Shown: in pieces, positions 56,520-64,000 of the stretch
Numbering within the stretch: position 1 is the first letter of the stretch
Layout: each line of letters opens with the position of its first letter
Origin: Aureibaculum luteum
GTDB taxonomy: Bacteria; Bacteroidota; Bacteroidia; Flavobacteriales; Flavobacteriaceae
Assembly: GCF_003449015.1 (NCBI RefSeq)
Contig: NZ_QRGD01000004.1
Coordinates: 248,001 to 312,000 of the forward strand
Direction: 5' to 3'
DNA: 64,000 bases
Notes under the pieces: generated by a model
Database searches by the model: none
Told to the model about the DNA's origin: nothing
What the model saw: the letters and a program-made list of their open reading frames with translations, nothing else
Position numbers and translations under genes: made by a program

Positions 56520-59231
56520 ATGAAAGCATATATAAACAACATAGCACACCCCATAACTCACGGAGAAACCATACTTGACTTTGTAAGAAGGATTGAAGAT
56601 AGAAATGCTATTCCTACCATGTGTCAAGACGATAGGCTTGAAAACTTTGGCTCGTGCCGGGTTTGCTCTGTCGAAGTTGCAAGGCAAAAAGATGGTATTA
56701 CCAAAACGATGGCCTCTTGTCACACGCCAGTTGCTAACGGTCAATATATTTATCACAATACTGATAAAATGAAACGCCTGCGTAAAAACATTGTTGAATT
56801 AGTCTTGACAGATTACCCTTCTGATAAAATTTTTGCTCCAGATGACAAAATTCCAACTGAATTCCAAAAAACCATTGCTCAAATAGGAATTCCAACTATC
56901 CGATACCCAAAGGGTGATAATCATCTAGATATTGAATCAGACCGGGCACATCCTTATATAAAATCAGATTTATCACAGTGTATAAATTGTTATCGTTGTG
57001 TACGTGCATGCGAGGAAATACAGGGCGAAATGATTTTAAATATGTCAGGACGTGGTTTCGCAACCAATATAATTAAAGGTTTTGACACCACTTTTGATGA
57101 ATCTGCCTGTGTCTCATGCGGTGCTTGTGTACAAACTTGCCCTACAGAAGCCTTAACAGATACATATGAAACCAAAACACTTATTGCTGATAAAACCGTA
57201 CGTACTACCTGCACCTATTGCGGTGTTGGATGTCAGTTGGATGTTTCTGTGATTAACGGAAAAATTAGAGGTATACAAGCTCCTGAAACAGCAGAAGTCA
57301 ATGAAGGACACACGTGTTTAAAAGGTCGATTTGCTTTTCAATTTTACGATCATCCTGATCGTTTACGCGAGCCCATGATTAAGAAAAATGGCAAGTTTGA
57401 AATTGTTACATGGAATGAAGCTTATGATTTTATTGCTACCAAACTTATCCAAATAAAAAATAAATATAGTGTAGATGCTATTGGTGGAATATCATCGTCC
57501 AGAGCAACTAACGAAGAGAATTACCTGATGCAAAAAATGATAAGAGTAGCATTGGGTACTAATAATATTGATGGTTGTGCAAGGGTTTGCCACGCACCTA
57601 CCGCTTTCGGTATGCAACAGGCATTTGGTACTGGTGCCGCCACCAATTCTGTTGAAGACTTAAAAGATACAGATGCTATCTTTTTATTTGGTGCCAATCC
57701 TGTCAAAGGACATCCTGTTACGGGAGCTAAGATAAAACAAGCATTTATGAAAGGGGTTACCTCGATTGTGGTCGACCCTGTAAAAACAAAATTAGCAGAT
57801 TTAGCAACGCATTTCCTTCAAGTTAGACCAGGTACCAACGTTGCTATTTTAAATATGATTGCTCATTATATTGTTACAGAAAATTTAGTAAATCAAGATT
57901 TTATAGATACATACACTGATAAGTATAATGATTTTAAAGATCATGTTATTGATTTAGATATGGATGAGTTATCTGAGCTTACAGGCGTTAAAAAGGATGT
58001 GGTTAAGGCTGCAGCTATTGCTTATGCTAAGGCAGATAGAGCCATGGAATTTCACGGTTTAGGAGTTACAGAACATTTTCAAGGTAGTAAAACCGTCATG
58101 CTACTTTCCAATTTAGCTATGATGACAGGAAATGTTGGTAGAAAAGGTGTTGGTTTAAATCCTTTACGTGGACAAAACAACGTACAAGGTGCAGCGGATA
58201 TGGGTGTACAACCACATCAAGGTGCTGGGTATCTAGATGTCAATGATCCTAAAATTCAACAATACTATGCAGAAAAATATGGTATTGCTAAAATGCCTGA
58301 AAAAGAGGGTTTAAAAATTCCTGACATGCTAGATGCAGCTATTGAAGGAAAGATAAAAGCTTTATATATTATGGGTGAGGATACAATTATGACAGACCCC
58401 AATTCTTATCATAGTATTAAAGCATTTGAAAATTTAGAGTTAATTGTGGTTCAAGAATTATTTATGACCGCCACTTCAGAAATGGCAGATGTAGTTTTAC
58501 CCGCTTCATCTTATTTTGAGAAAAATGGGACATTTACCAATGGAGAAAGACGTGTACAACGTGTTAATAAGGTTATTGAACCTATAGGCAATACAAAACC
58601 AGATGGCCAAATTATAATTGACATGATGCATAAATTAGGTTATGACCAACCCACAGGCTTAACTTATAATGCTGCCAAAATAATTGAAGAAATTGCTGAT
58701 GTTATTCCTTTTATGAAAGGATTGACGTGGGAAGGTTTGGGTACAAACGGATTACAATGGCCCATTAAAGAAGATGGTACTGATACGAAAATGTTGCACA
58801 TTGATGGAGCGTTTAAAAAAGGAAAAGGAACATTTCACCATTTCGATTTTGAAGAATCACCAGAAATTGTTGAACATGGTGCAAATTATCCTTTTATTTT
58901 AACCACTGGTAGAGAATTAGAACATTACAATTCAGGTACTATGACTCGAAGAACCGATAATCAGAGTATTTTATCTAAAGATTATTTAGAAGTTAATCCT
59001 AAAGATGCAAAAATAAAAGGCATTACAGATGAAGATATTGTACGGATATTTTCTGACAGAGGCAGTGTAAATATTCCGGTTAAAATATCGAAAAATGTAA
59101 AAAAAGGGATCTTAAGAACTACTTTTCATCAACCAGAAGTGTTTATCAATATAATAACAGGAAGTGTTGGTGATAAAGAAACGATGACACCTGAATACAA
59201 AGTGGTTGCGGTAGATTTTGAAAAAGTTTAA
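56520..59231 (+). CDS. formate dehydrogenase alpha subunit (molybdopterin)
   Basis: 903 residues. In order: 2Fe-2S ferredoxin domain (Cys35, 46, 49, 67), His-ligand region, two 4Fe-4S sites (Cys154/157/160/164 and Cys197/200/203/207), the Mo-domain 4Fe-4S cluster (CTYCGVGC at 231-238), and the catalytic Cys357 in GCARVCHAPTAFG, a cysteine rather than selenocysteine enzyme. C-terminal molydopterin-dinucleotide domain (TTGRELEHYNSGTMTRR). No Tat signal, so cytoplasmic. It oxidises formate to CO2. FdhD follows after 10 bp. Confidence 0.95.
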   Translation: MKAYINNIAHPITHGETILDFVRRIEDRNAIPTMCQDDRLENFGSCRVCSVEVARQKDGITKTMASCHTPVANGQYIYHNTDKMKRLRKNIVELVLTDYPSDKIFAPDDKIPTEFQKTIAQIGIPTIRYPKGDNHLDIESDRAHPYIKSDLSQCINCYRCVRACEEIQGEMILNMSGRGFATNIIKGFDTTFDESACVSCGACVQTCPTEALTDTYETKTLIADKTVRTTCTYCGVGCQLDVSVINGKIRGIQAPETAEVNEGHTCLKGRFAFQFYDHPDRLREPMIKKNGKFEIVTWNEAYDFIATKLIQIKNKYSVDAIGGISSSRATNEENYLMQKMIRVALGTNNIDGCARVCHAPTAFGMQQAFGTGAATNSVEDLKDTDAIFLFGANPVKGHPVTGAKIKQAFMKGVTSIVVDPVKTKLADLATHFLQVRPGTNVAILNMIAHYIVTENLVNQDFIDTYTDKYNDFKDHVIDLDMDELSELTGVKKDVVKAAAIAYAKADRAMEFHGLGVTEHFQGSKTVMLLSNLAMMTGNVGRKGVGLNPLRGQNNVQGAADMGVQPHQGAGYLDVNDPKIQQYYAEKYGIAKMPEKEGLKIPDMLDAAIEGKIKALYIMGEDTIMTDPNSYHSIKAFENLELIVVQELFMTATSEMADVVLPASSYFEKNGTFTNGERRVQRVNKVIEPIGNTKPDGQIIIDMMHKLGYDQPTGLTYNAAKIIEEIADVIPFMKGLTWEGLGTNGLQWPIKEDGTDTKMLHIDGAFKKGKGTFHHFDFEESPEIVEHGANYPFILTTGRELEHYNSGTMTRRTDNQSILSKDYLEVNPKDAKIKGITDEDIVRIFSDRGSVNIPVKISKNVKKGILRTTFHQPEVFINIITGSVGDKETMTPEYKVVAVDFEKV

Positions 59232-59241
59232 AGGATCAATT

Positions 59242-60015
59242 ATGCCAACATTTAACTACGAAACTTTTAAATTCAAAGGTACTACTGTGAAAAAAGTATT
59301 AGATACCCTAGTGGTTGAAGCTGCTTTACAAATAAATATAAATAACGAAGCATATACGGTGGTAATGAGAACACCTGGTGATGACAATGCACTTATCAGG
59401 GGTTTATTATATGCAGAAGATATCTATAAAAGACCTGAGAATATTGATTTAAAGGTTATTGACATACAAGAAAATGGATTTAGCATTATTAATGCAACCA
59501 TCTCAAAAGAAAAATTAGGAAAAGGTTATTTAAACAAACGCACCTTACTTTCAGTATCATCATGTGGTATCTGTGGCAAGCAAAAAATTGACGATATAAA
59601 AGTTGCTGGTGATAAACTTACAAATGAAGTAACTGTAACCCCGCATCAGTTGGAAAAATTACTCCTCCAAATGCAAAAACATCAAGATATATTCGACAAA
59701 ACAGGTGGTTCACATGCCGCTGCCATTTTCGATAAAAAACATGAAATGATCGCTGTTCGTGAGGATATTGGTAGACACAATGCTGTTGACAAAGCAATTG
59801 GCAGTTTGTTAGATCAAAATAAATTAAAAGAAGCTTCACTGTTAATGGTGAGTGGAAGGGTCTCCTACGAAATCATATCAAAGGCATTTATAGCACATAT
59901 ACCTACTGTAGTGTCAGTATCCGCTAGCTCTTCATTAGCTGTTGATTTTGCTAAAGAATTTGGAATGAAACTTATTGGATTTTGCAGAGATGATAATGCC
60001 ACCTATTACACTTAA
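59242..60015 (+). CDS. fdhD: formate dehydrogenase sulfurtransferase FdhD
   Basis: 257 residues from the ATG at 59242, 10 bp after the alpha-subunit stop; an earlier TTG in frame would overlap that gene. The key CxxC sits in SVSSCGICGKQ (Cys108, Cys111), with MRTPGDD near residue 42 and the later REDIGRHNAVDKAIG and VSGRVSYEI blocks. FdhD passes sulfur from IscS to the Mo cofactor and is required for FDH activity. Its place in the operon supports the alpha-subunit identity. Confidence 0.95.
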   Translation: MPTFNYETFKFKGTTVKKVLDTLVVEAALQININNEAYTVVMRTPGDDNALIRGLLYAEDIYKRPENIDLKVIDIQENGFSIINATISKEKLGKGYLNKRTLLSVSSCGICGKQKIDDIKVAGDKLTNEVTVTPHQLEKLLLQMQKHQDIFDKTGGSHAAAIFDKKHEMIAVREDIGRHNAVDKAIGSLLDQNKLKEASLLMVSGRVSYEIISKAFIAHIPTVVSVSASSSLAVDFAKEFGMKLIGFCRDDNATYYT

Positions 60016-60059
60016 AATAATAGAAATCAACCTTTTAATTAAATTTAAAACATTAGAGA

Positions 60060-61013
60060 TTACGCATTAAAAACCCCCATGGCATCGTATTTATCCATGC
60101 GTTCTTTAATTAATTTTTTAATGGTGAGCTTGCTTAATTCAGCGTAGGTTTTAACAATTTGCTTCTCTACAATTGCAAAAGCTTCGGCTCTATTACTATG
60201 TGCACCTCCAAAAGGTTCTTTAATAATACCATCAATCAGACCTTGCTTTTTCATATCCTTAGCTGTTAACTTTAAAGATTCCGCAGCTTCTTCTTTATGA
60301 TCCCAACTACGCCATAAAATTGACGAACAAGATTCAGGTGAAATTACAGTATACCAAGTGTTTTCCATCATATATACTCTATCTCCTACTCCAATTCCAA
60401 CAGCTCCACCAGATGCACCTTCACCTATAACAATAGCAATAATAGGTGTTTTTAAAATGGTCATCTCAAAAATATTTCTAGCAATAGCTTCACCTTGCCC
60501 ACGTTCTTCAGCTTCTAAACCAGGATAAGCACCAGGAGTATCAATTAACGTAACTACAGGAATACCAAACTTTTCAGCCATTTTCATCAATCGTAATGCT
60601 TTACGATACCCTTCAGGGTTTGCCATTCCGAAATTTCTAAACTGTCGTGTTTTGGTATTAAATCCCTTTTGTTGACCAATAAACATATACGATTGATCAC
60701 CAATCTTTCCTAAACCACCAATCATGGCTTTATCATCTTTTACATTTCTATCGCCGTGCAACTCCATAAAAGTCCCTTTTGTCAATGCTTTTATAAAGTC
60801 TAATGTATAAGGTCTAGAAGGGTGTCTTGATAATTGAACACGTTGCCAAGCAGTCAGATTTTTATAAATATCTGTACGTGTTTTCACTAATTTTTTTTCT
60901 ATTTGCTCACAAGTTTCTGTAACATCTACATCACTTTCCTTACCTATAATCAAGCATTTAGATAGCTGTTCTTCTAATTCTTGTATAGGTTGTTCAAAAT
61001 CTAAGTATTCCAT
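60060..61013 (-). CDS. accA: acetyl-CoA carboxylase carboxyltransferase subunit alpha
   Basis: 317 residues from the ATG at 61013, since flavobacterial AccA begin MEYLDFE; another ATG three codons upstream is possible. Conserved blocks: ARHP-like [68 protein letters not shown] and [15 protein letters not shown]. With AccD it transfers CO2 from carboxybiotin to acetyl-CoA, the first step of fatty-acid synthesis. It stands alone, convergent with fdhD. Confidence 0.96.
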   Translation of the reverse strand: MEYLDFEQPIQELEEQLSKCLIIGKESDVDVTETCEQIEKKLVKTRTDIYKNLTAWQRVQLSRHPSRPYTLDFIKALTKGTFMELHGDRNVKDDKAMIGGLGKIGDQSYMFIGQQKGFNTKTRQFRNFGMANPEGYRKALRLMKMAEKFGIPVVTLIDTPGAYPGLEAEERGQGEAIARNIFEMTILKTPIIAIVIGEGASGGAVGIGVGDRVYMMENTWYTVISPESCSSILWRSWDHKEEAAESLKLTAKDMKKQGLIDGIIKEPFGGAHSNRAEAFAIVEKQIVKTYAELSKLTIKKLIKERMDKYDAMGVFNA

Positions 61014-61165
61014 AAAACTCATTTAGTTGATAATACAAATATATAGAAACTATTTTACCATATAATAAAACAGTGAAAAAATACTTTAAATGATTTATTA
61101 TCAAGTAATACTTTATGAACTATTGTTACATTTGCAAAAGCAATGTCTAGAAAAATACAAATCAT

Positions 61166-61173
61166 TATCTTTG
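61166..61173 (+). promoter_or_regulatory. candidate -7 element of the phosphoribosyltransferase gene
   Basis: TATCTTTG, an exact TAnnTTTG match, 22 bp before the ATG at 61196. A second match, TACATTTG, lies at 61127-61134. Neither has a TTG at the expected distance. Confidence 0.35.
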
Positions 61174-61195
61174 ATTATCATAAAACCTTTTATTA

Positions 61196-61693
61196 ATGGA
61201 GCGTTCAATTATACTTACCAATACAGAAATACAGCATAAAATTAGAAGAATGGCTTTTCAGATTTACGAATCGAATGCGAATCAAAAAGACGTTGTTATC
61301 GCTGGAATTGCAAATAATGGATTTGTTTTAGCAAAACAATTAAAAACAATTTTAGAAGAAATTTCACCAATCAAAGCTACTGTTTGCGAAGTTATTATAA
61401 ACAAAAGAAAGCCGTTAAGTCGTGTTGAAACTTCACTTCCTGAAAGTGATTATAAAAATAAATCATTAATCTTGGTAGATGATGTTTTAAACTCAGGAAC
61501 TACGTTAATGTACGCCGTTAAACATTTTCTAGATGTACCGTTAAAGCAATTTAAAACTGCGGTATTGGTAAATAGAAACCATAAAAAGTATCCTATAAAA
61601 GCAGATTTCAAAGGGCTATCACTTTCAACATCTATACAAGAGCATATTGCTGTAGAAATTGAAGACGGTAAAATGATTGCTTATTTAGATTAA
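61196..61693 (+). CDS. PyrR-like phosphoribosyltransferase
   Basis: 165 residues. Type I PRTase fold with the PRPP-binding loop SLILVDDVLNSGTTLMYAV (~95-113) and an N-terminal IAGIANNGFVLAKQL hood segment. The KRKPLSRVETSLPESDYK flexible loop is as in the pyrR-type family of Bacteroidota. It could act on uracil/hypoxanthine or as a regulator; PyrR's RNA-binding role is not proven here because no pyr gene is adjacent. Confidence 0.85.
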   Translation: MERSIILTNTEIQHKIRRMAFQIYESNANQKDVVIAGIANNGFVLAKQLKTILEEISPIKATVCEVIINKRKPLSRVETSLPESDYKNKSLILVDDVLNSGTTLMYAVKHFLDVPLKQFKTAVLVNRNHKKYPIKADFKGLSLSTSIQEHIAVEIEDGKMIAYLD

Positions 61694-61777
61694 GTTAGTG
61701 ACACTGTTTACAATTTAAACTTACGGGACATATTAATACTTCTTGAAATGTACTCTATTAATAAAAGGGCAAATCTA

Positions 61778-62317
61778 TTAGTGCTTTTTTAAAGCAGTAT
61801 CCTCTAAACGAATCAATATCTCTTCAGCAATTTCTTCCATACCTTTATTATCAATTAAAACAGAATGCTGTGCTTGTTGGTAATACTGAGTACGTTCAAA
61901 TAAATGTTTGGCAATAAATTCTTTTAGTTTATCATTGGGTATTGACGCTATTAAGGGTCTACTTTCTTTATTCTCAGATTTTGATAATGTAGTATAGGTG
62001 TTTTGCAATGAAGATTTTAAATAAACAGAAGTTGAAAATTCATTAACTAAATCTATATTTTTTCCATAACAAGGTGTTCCACCTCCTAAAGCGAGCACAA
62101 AAGATTCTTCATTTTTCAATAATTCTTCCAAAAATTGCGTCTCTTTTTTACGAAAATAGATCTCTCCTTTCGTTTTAAAAAGCTCAACAATACTTAAATT
62201 TTCCTTTTTTTCGATGAAATCATCCAAATCTATAAAGGGAATTTGCACTTTTTTGGCAATAATTCTTCCAATTGAGGACTTTCCACTTGCCATATATCCT
62301 ATAAAAACTAACTTCAT
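61778..62317 (-). CDS. aroK: shikimate kinase
   Basis: 179 residues. Walker A GYMASGKSS (residues 7-15), shikimate-binding Asp in FIDLDDFIE and the Arg in EIYFRKKE, GGGTPCYG, and the adenine-side Arg in SRPLIAS. It phosphorylates shikimate in aromatic amino acid synthesis. It is convergent with the phosphoribosyltransferase gene and faces away from the tRNA pair. Confidence 0.93.
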   Translation of the reverse strand: MKLVFIGYMASGKSSIGRIIAKKVQIPFIDLDDFIEKKENLSIVELFKTKGEIYFRKKETQFLEELLKNEESFVLALGGGTPCYGKNIDLVNEFSTSVYLKSSLQNTYTTLSKSENKESRPLIASIPNDKLKEFIAKHLFERTQYYQQAQHSVLIDNKGMEEIAEEILIRLEDTALKKH

Positions 62318-62381
62318 AAAAACTTATTTGTCTTATAATATGTAGGTTACAAATATCGTGTAAATTTTTTTTAAAAATAGC

Positions 62382-62411
62382 TTGCAGAATAAATATTAGA
62401 TATTATATTTG
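62382..62411 (+). promoter_or_regulatory. promoter of the tRNA-Lys/tRNA-Leu pair
   Basis: TTG (62382-62384), 19-bp spacer, TATATTTG (62404-62411): an exact match to the Bacteroidota consensus, 32 bp before the tRNA-Lys 5' end. Confidence 0.65.
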
Positions 62412-62443
62412 CAACCGCAATCACAAAGATATGCAATTACAAT

Positions 62444-62519
62444 GACCTGGTAGCTCAGTTGGTAGAGCATCTCCCTTTTAAGGAGAGGGTCCTGGGTTCG
62501 AGCCCCAGCCCGGTCACCA
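62444..62519 (+). tRNA. tRNA-Lys (anticodon TTT)
   Basis: 76 nt with encoded CCA. D arm GCTC...GAGC, anticodon stem TCTCC/GGAGA with loop CTTTTAA (anticodon at 62477-62479), T arm CTGGG-TTCGAGC-CCCAG. The acceptor stem GACCTGG/CCCGGTC has one U5-C68 mismatch; otherwise it is canonical. Confidence 0.97.
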
Positions 62520-62528
62520 TTTATTATC

Positions 62529-62564
62529 AAAAAAAGTTAAGCTATTTTAGCTTAACTTTTTTTT
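62529..62564 (+). terminator. intrinsic terminator between the two tRNA genes
   Basis: 16-bp perfect stem with core GTTAAGCTA / TAGCTTAAC and flanking A and T runs, 9 bp after tRNA-Lys and 6 bp before tRNA-Leu. It implies that the second tRNA is transcribed partly by read-through or from its own promoter, or that the hairpin acts in processing. Confidence 0.8.
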
Positions 62565-62570
62565 GTTTAG

Positions 62571-62654
62571 GCACATGTGGCGGAATTGGTAGACGCGTTA
62601 GCTTGAGGGGTTAATGTCCATTAGGACGTGCAGGTTCAACTCCTGTCATGTGCA
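62571..62654 (+). tRNA. tRNA-Leu (anticodon GAG)
   Basis: Class II tRNA with a long variable arm (TGTCC-ATTA-GGACG). Acceptor GCACATG/CATGTGC pairs perfectly, anticodon stem TTAGC/GTTAA with loop TTGAGGG (GAG). T arm GCAGG-TTCAACT-CCTGT. The discriminator A is followed by CAA, so CCA is not encoded, unlike tRNA-Lys just upstream. Confidence 0.95.
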
Positions 62655-62830
62655 CAATGTATTTTTTTGTATCTTATAGAAGTAAATTACCTTTATTTTA
62701 CTGCTTATTTTAATCGAACTTTAGCAAGATCTAGTAAACAATTAAAATAAAATGTTAATTTATTACAAATGGAACCTTTTTTGTAATCCATTTACAAAAT
62801 AATTTATTTAATTATTAGTATTATTGCCTT

Positions 62831-63667
62831 ATGCAAAAACTATTACCCACTTTACTTACTCTTTTTTTGTTTGTTAGCTTTTTAAATGCTCAAGATAAAG
62901 ACGTTTCAGACACACAGAGCCCTGTTAAAATATTAAAAGGTAGAATTATTGATGTAAATGACAAAACGGCCTTACAAAGTGCCAATATCGTTAATTTAAA
63001 TACAGCAGTAGGTACAATTACAAATTCAAGCGGTAATTTTGAAATTCCTGCTCATGCAAATGACACTTTACACATTTCTTATCTGGGTTACCAATCCATA
63101 AAATTGAAAATTACCAATGATTTACTTAGAGGAAATGAGTTAGAAATTGCCATTCATGAAAAAACAATAGATATAGACGAAGTAACTGTTAAGGCTCATA
63201 ACTTAATAGGCGTATTAGAAATAGATGCGAAAAATGTGCCTATGGATAAATTTTCTAGAATCCATATTGAAGGTTTACCACAAACCTATGAAATAGGAAA
63301 ACCTCAAGGCAAAGAATATACTGGCGTTGGAGGAGCTTTGTTTAACCCTGTTGATTTTTGGTATACTAAGTTCGGTAAAAAGCCAAAAGAACTTAAAAAA
63401 CTAAGAAAACTAAAAGAGCAAGACAACTCTCGTGACATGATGGAAGGAAACTTCAGTAGAGAAATTCTTATGGACTATATGGATATGAGCAGGAAAGAGC
63501 TTGACGACTTATTAAAAGAATGTAATTACTCTTCTAGTTTCACTAAAAAAGCTAGCGATTTACAGATAATTGAAGCGGTGTTAGAATGCTACGAGAACTA
63601 TCGAGCTATTAAAGAAGGGACAGTATCTAAAGAAAAAGTAAGGGTTAATAATCAAGAGAAGAATTAA
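62831..63667 (+). CDS. CarboxypepD_reg-like exported protein
   Basis: 278 residues. Signal peptide ends near SFLNAQ (residue 20). Residues ~33-120 form a carboxypeptidase-regulatory-like beta domain (LKGRIIDVNDKTALQSANI, NSSGNFEIPAHANDTLHISYLGYQ), as in the plug-preceding domain of TonB receptors. The C-terminal half is charged and helical (KKLRKLKEQDNSRDMMEGNF). The protein has no barrel, so it is a free-standing envelope protein of unknown role. Confidence 0.8.
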   Translation: MQKLLPTLLTLFLFVSFLNAQDKDVSDTQSPVKILKGRIIDVNDKTALQSANIVNLNTAVGTITNSSGNFEIPAHANDTLHISYLGYQSIKLKITNDLLRGNELEIAIHEKTIDIDEVTVKAHNLIGVLEIDAKNVPMDKFSRIHIEGLPQTYEIGKPQGKEYTGVGGALFNPVDFWYTKFGKKPKELKKLRKLKEQDNSRDMMEGNFSREILMDYMDMSRKELDDLLKECNYSSSFTKKASDLQIIEAVLECYENYRAIKEGTVSKEKVRVNNQEKN

Positions 63668-63684
63668 TAACCGATGTTCCGTTA

Positions 63685-63740
63685 ATATATAAACAAAAAA
63701 AAAGGAGGTCAATTGACCTCCTTTTTTTTTGTTTATATAT
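63685..63740. terminator. 56-bp perfect palindrome, bidirectional terminator
   Basis: Centre at 63712/63713; core AAAGGAGGTCAATTGACCTCC, with A9 and T9 runs and outer ATATATAAAC / GTTTATATAT arms all perfectly paired. It sits between two convergent genes. Confidence 0.92.
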
Positions 63741-63746
63741 GTTTGT

Positions 63747-64000
63747 TTAATTATCTCCTAAAATTAGAGGCAACCCATCTTTGCTACTTCCTAAAATAAC
63801 AACCTTAGAATTTGGCGATTTAGCAAGATCCAGAGTGGCGTCGATACCCTTATCCTGTAGAATTTTATCAGTTAAAGAGGCACTTAAGATCTTATTTGCA
63901 TCTGCTTTACCTTGAGCTTCAATAATTTGACGTTGAGCTTCTTTATCAGCCGTAACTAATCTAAATTCATATTCTAAAGATTCTTGTTCCTGTTTTAATT
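63747..64000 (-). CDS. prohibitin-family (SPFH) protein, C-terminal part
   Basis: A leftward frame enters from the right edge and ends at 63747-63749, giving about 84 residues. The end of the coiled region (ADKEAQRQIIEAQGKADAN), then ILSASLTDKILQDKGIDATL and SKVVILGSSKDGLPLILGDN, matches the C-terminus of Bacteroidota prohibitins. These form membrane-bound rings that influence protease access. The N-terminal membrane anchor and SPFH domain are beyond the window. Confidence 0.75.
   Translation of the reverse strand, partial: LKQEQESLEYEFRLVTADKEAQRQIIEAQGKADANKILSASLTDKILQDKGIDATLDLAKSPNSKVVILGSSKDGLPLILGDN

Overview
The window looks like a chromosomal segment of a marine-type Flavobacteriaceae bacterium (Bacteroidota). 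Evidence is the strongly A+T-rich sequence, promoters of the TTG-N17-23-TAnnTTTG type, many short lipoproteins with SC-type lipoboxes, a type IX secretion (T9SS) C-terminal sorting domain, and Bacteroidota-typical families (DUF2911, PG_1098/THUMP-like methyltransferase, CarboxypepD_reg-like protein, large RluA-type synthase, Bacteroidota-type ClpC and gyrA). No rRNA, CRISPR array, integrase, transposase or prophage was seen.

Layout. 0-0.7 kb: two DUF2911 proteins, the first cut by the window edge. 0.7-7.2 kb: two putative esterases and a run of four ligase or amidotransferase genes (ATP-grasp with a lysine-rich tail, GCS2/YbdK carboxylate-amine ligase, class I glutamine amidotransferase, second ATP-grasp-like protein). 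These look like a dedicated pathway for an unknown peptide-like product or protein modification, and are my main candidate for an undescribed system. 7.3-9 kb: short ssb and a lipoprotein. 9-12.4 kb: pta-ackA acetate module. 12.4-17.9 kb: leftward cluster of envelope and stress genes (cardiolipin synthase, PRPP-synthetase-like small protein, PA2169/DUF2383, DUF1328, lipoprotein, MscS channel, DUF6327-like, holin-X-like, YtxH). 18-29 kb: housekeeping genes (PgpH-like c-di-AMP phosphodiesterase, thiolase, NlpC/P60-like protein with its catalytic Cys replaced by Ser, TPR protein, gyrA, clpC). 29-33.3 kb: three small genes of unknown role and recQ.

33.3-42 kb is a loose, gene-poor stretch with several decayed fragments: a degenerate copy of the ssb 5' end and upstream region next to recQ, a frameshifted fragment before a sulfatase, a possible outer-membrane-protein tail, and a 3' fragment of hutH. 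It also carries intact RluA-type synthase, sulfatase, methyltransferase and katG genes. 42.3-49.4 kb: a two-gene leftward operon, a 1668-residue T9SS-secreted subtilisin-like protease followed by a TPR-linked adenylate cyclase. It is bracketed by two direct ~459-bp copies of the hutH 3' region, one in the intact gene and one a frameshifted remnant, as a single-crossover insertion of an ~8.2-kb circle would leave.

51.3-64 kb returns to dense core genes: TlpA-like lipoprotein, AI-2E-family permease, RNA methyltransferase-like protein, an NAD-linked molybdenum formate dehydrogenase (NuoEF-fused beta subunit, alpha subunit, FdhD), accA, a phosphoribosyltransferase, aroK, tRNA-Lys and tRNA-Leu, a surface regulatory-domain protein and the 3' end of a prohibitin-family (SPFH) gene.

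All assignments come from reading the sequence by eye against remembered family signatures. No database search was run.
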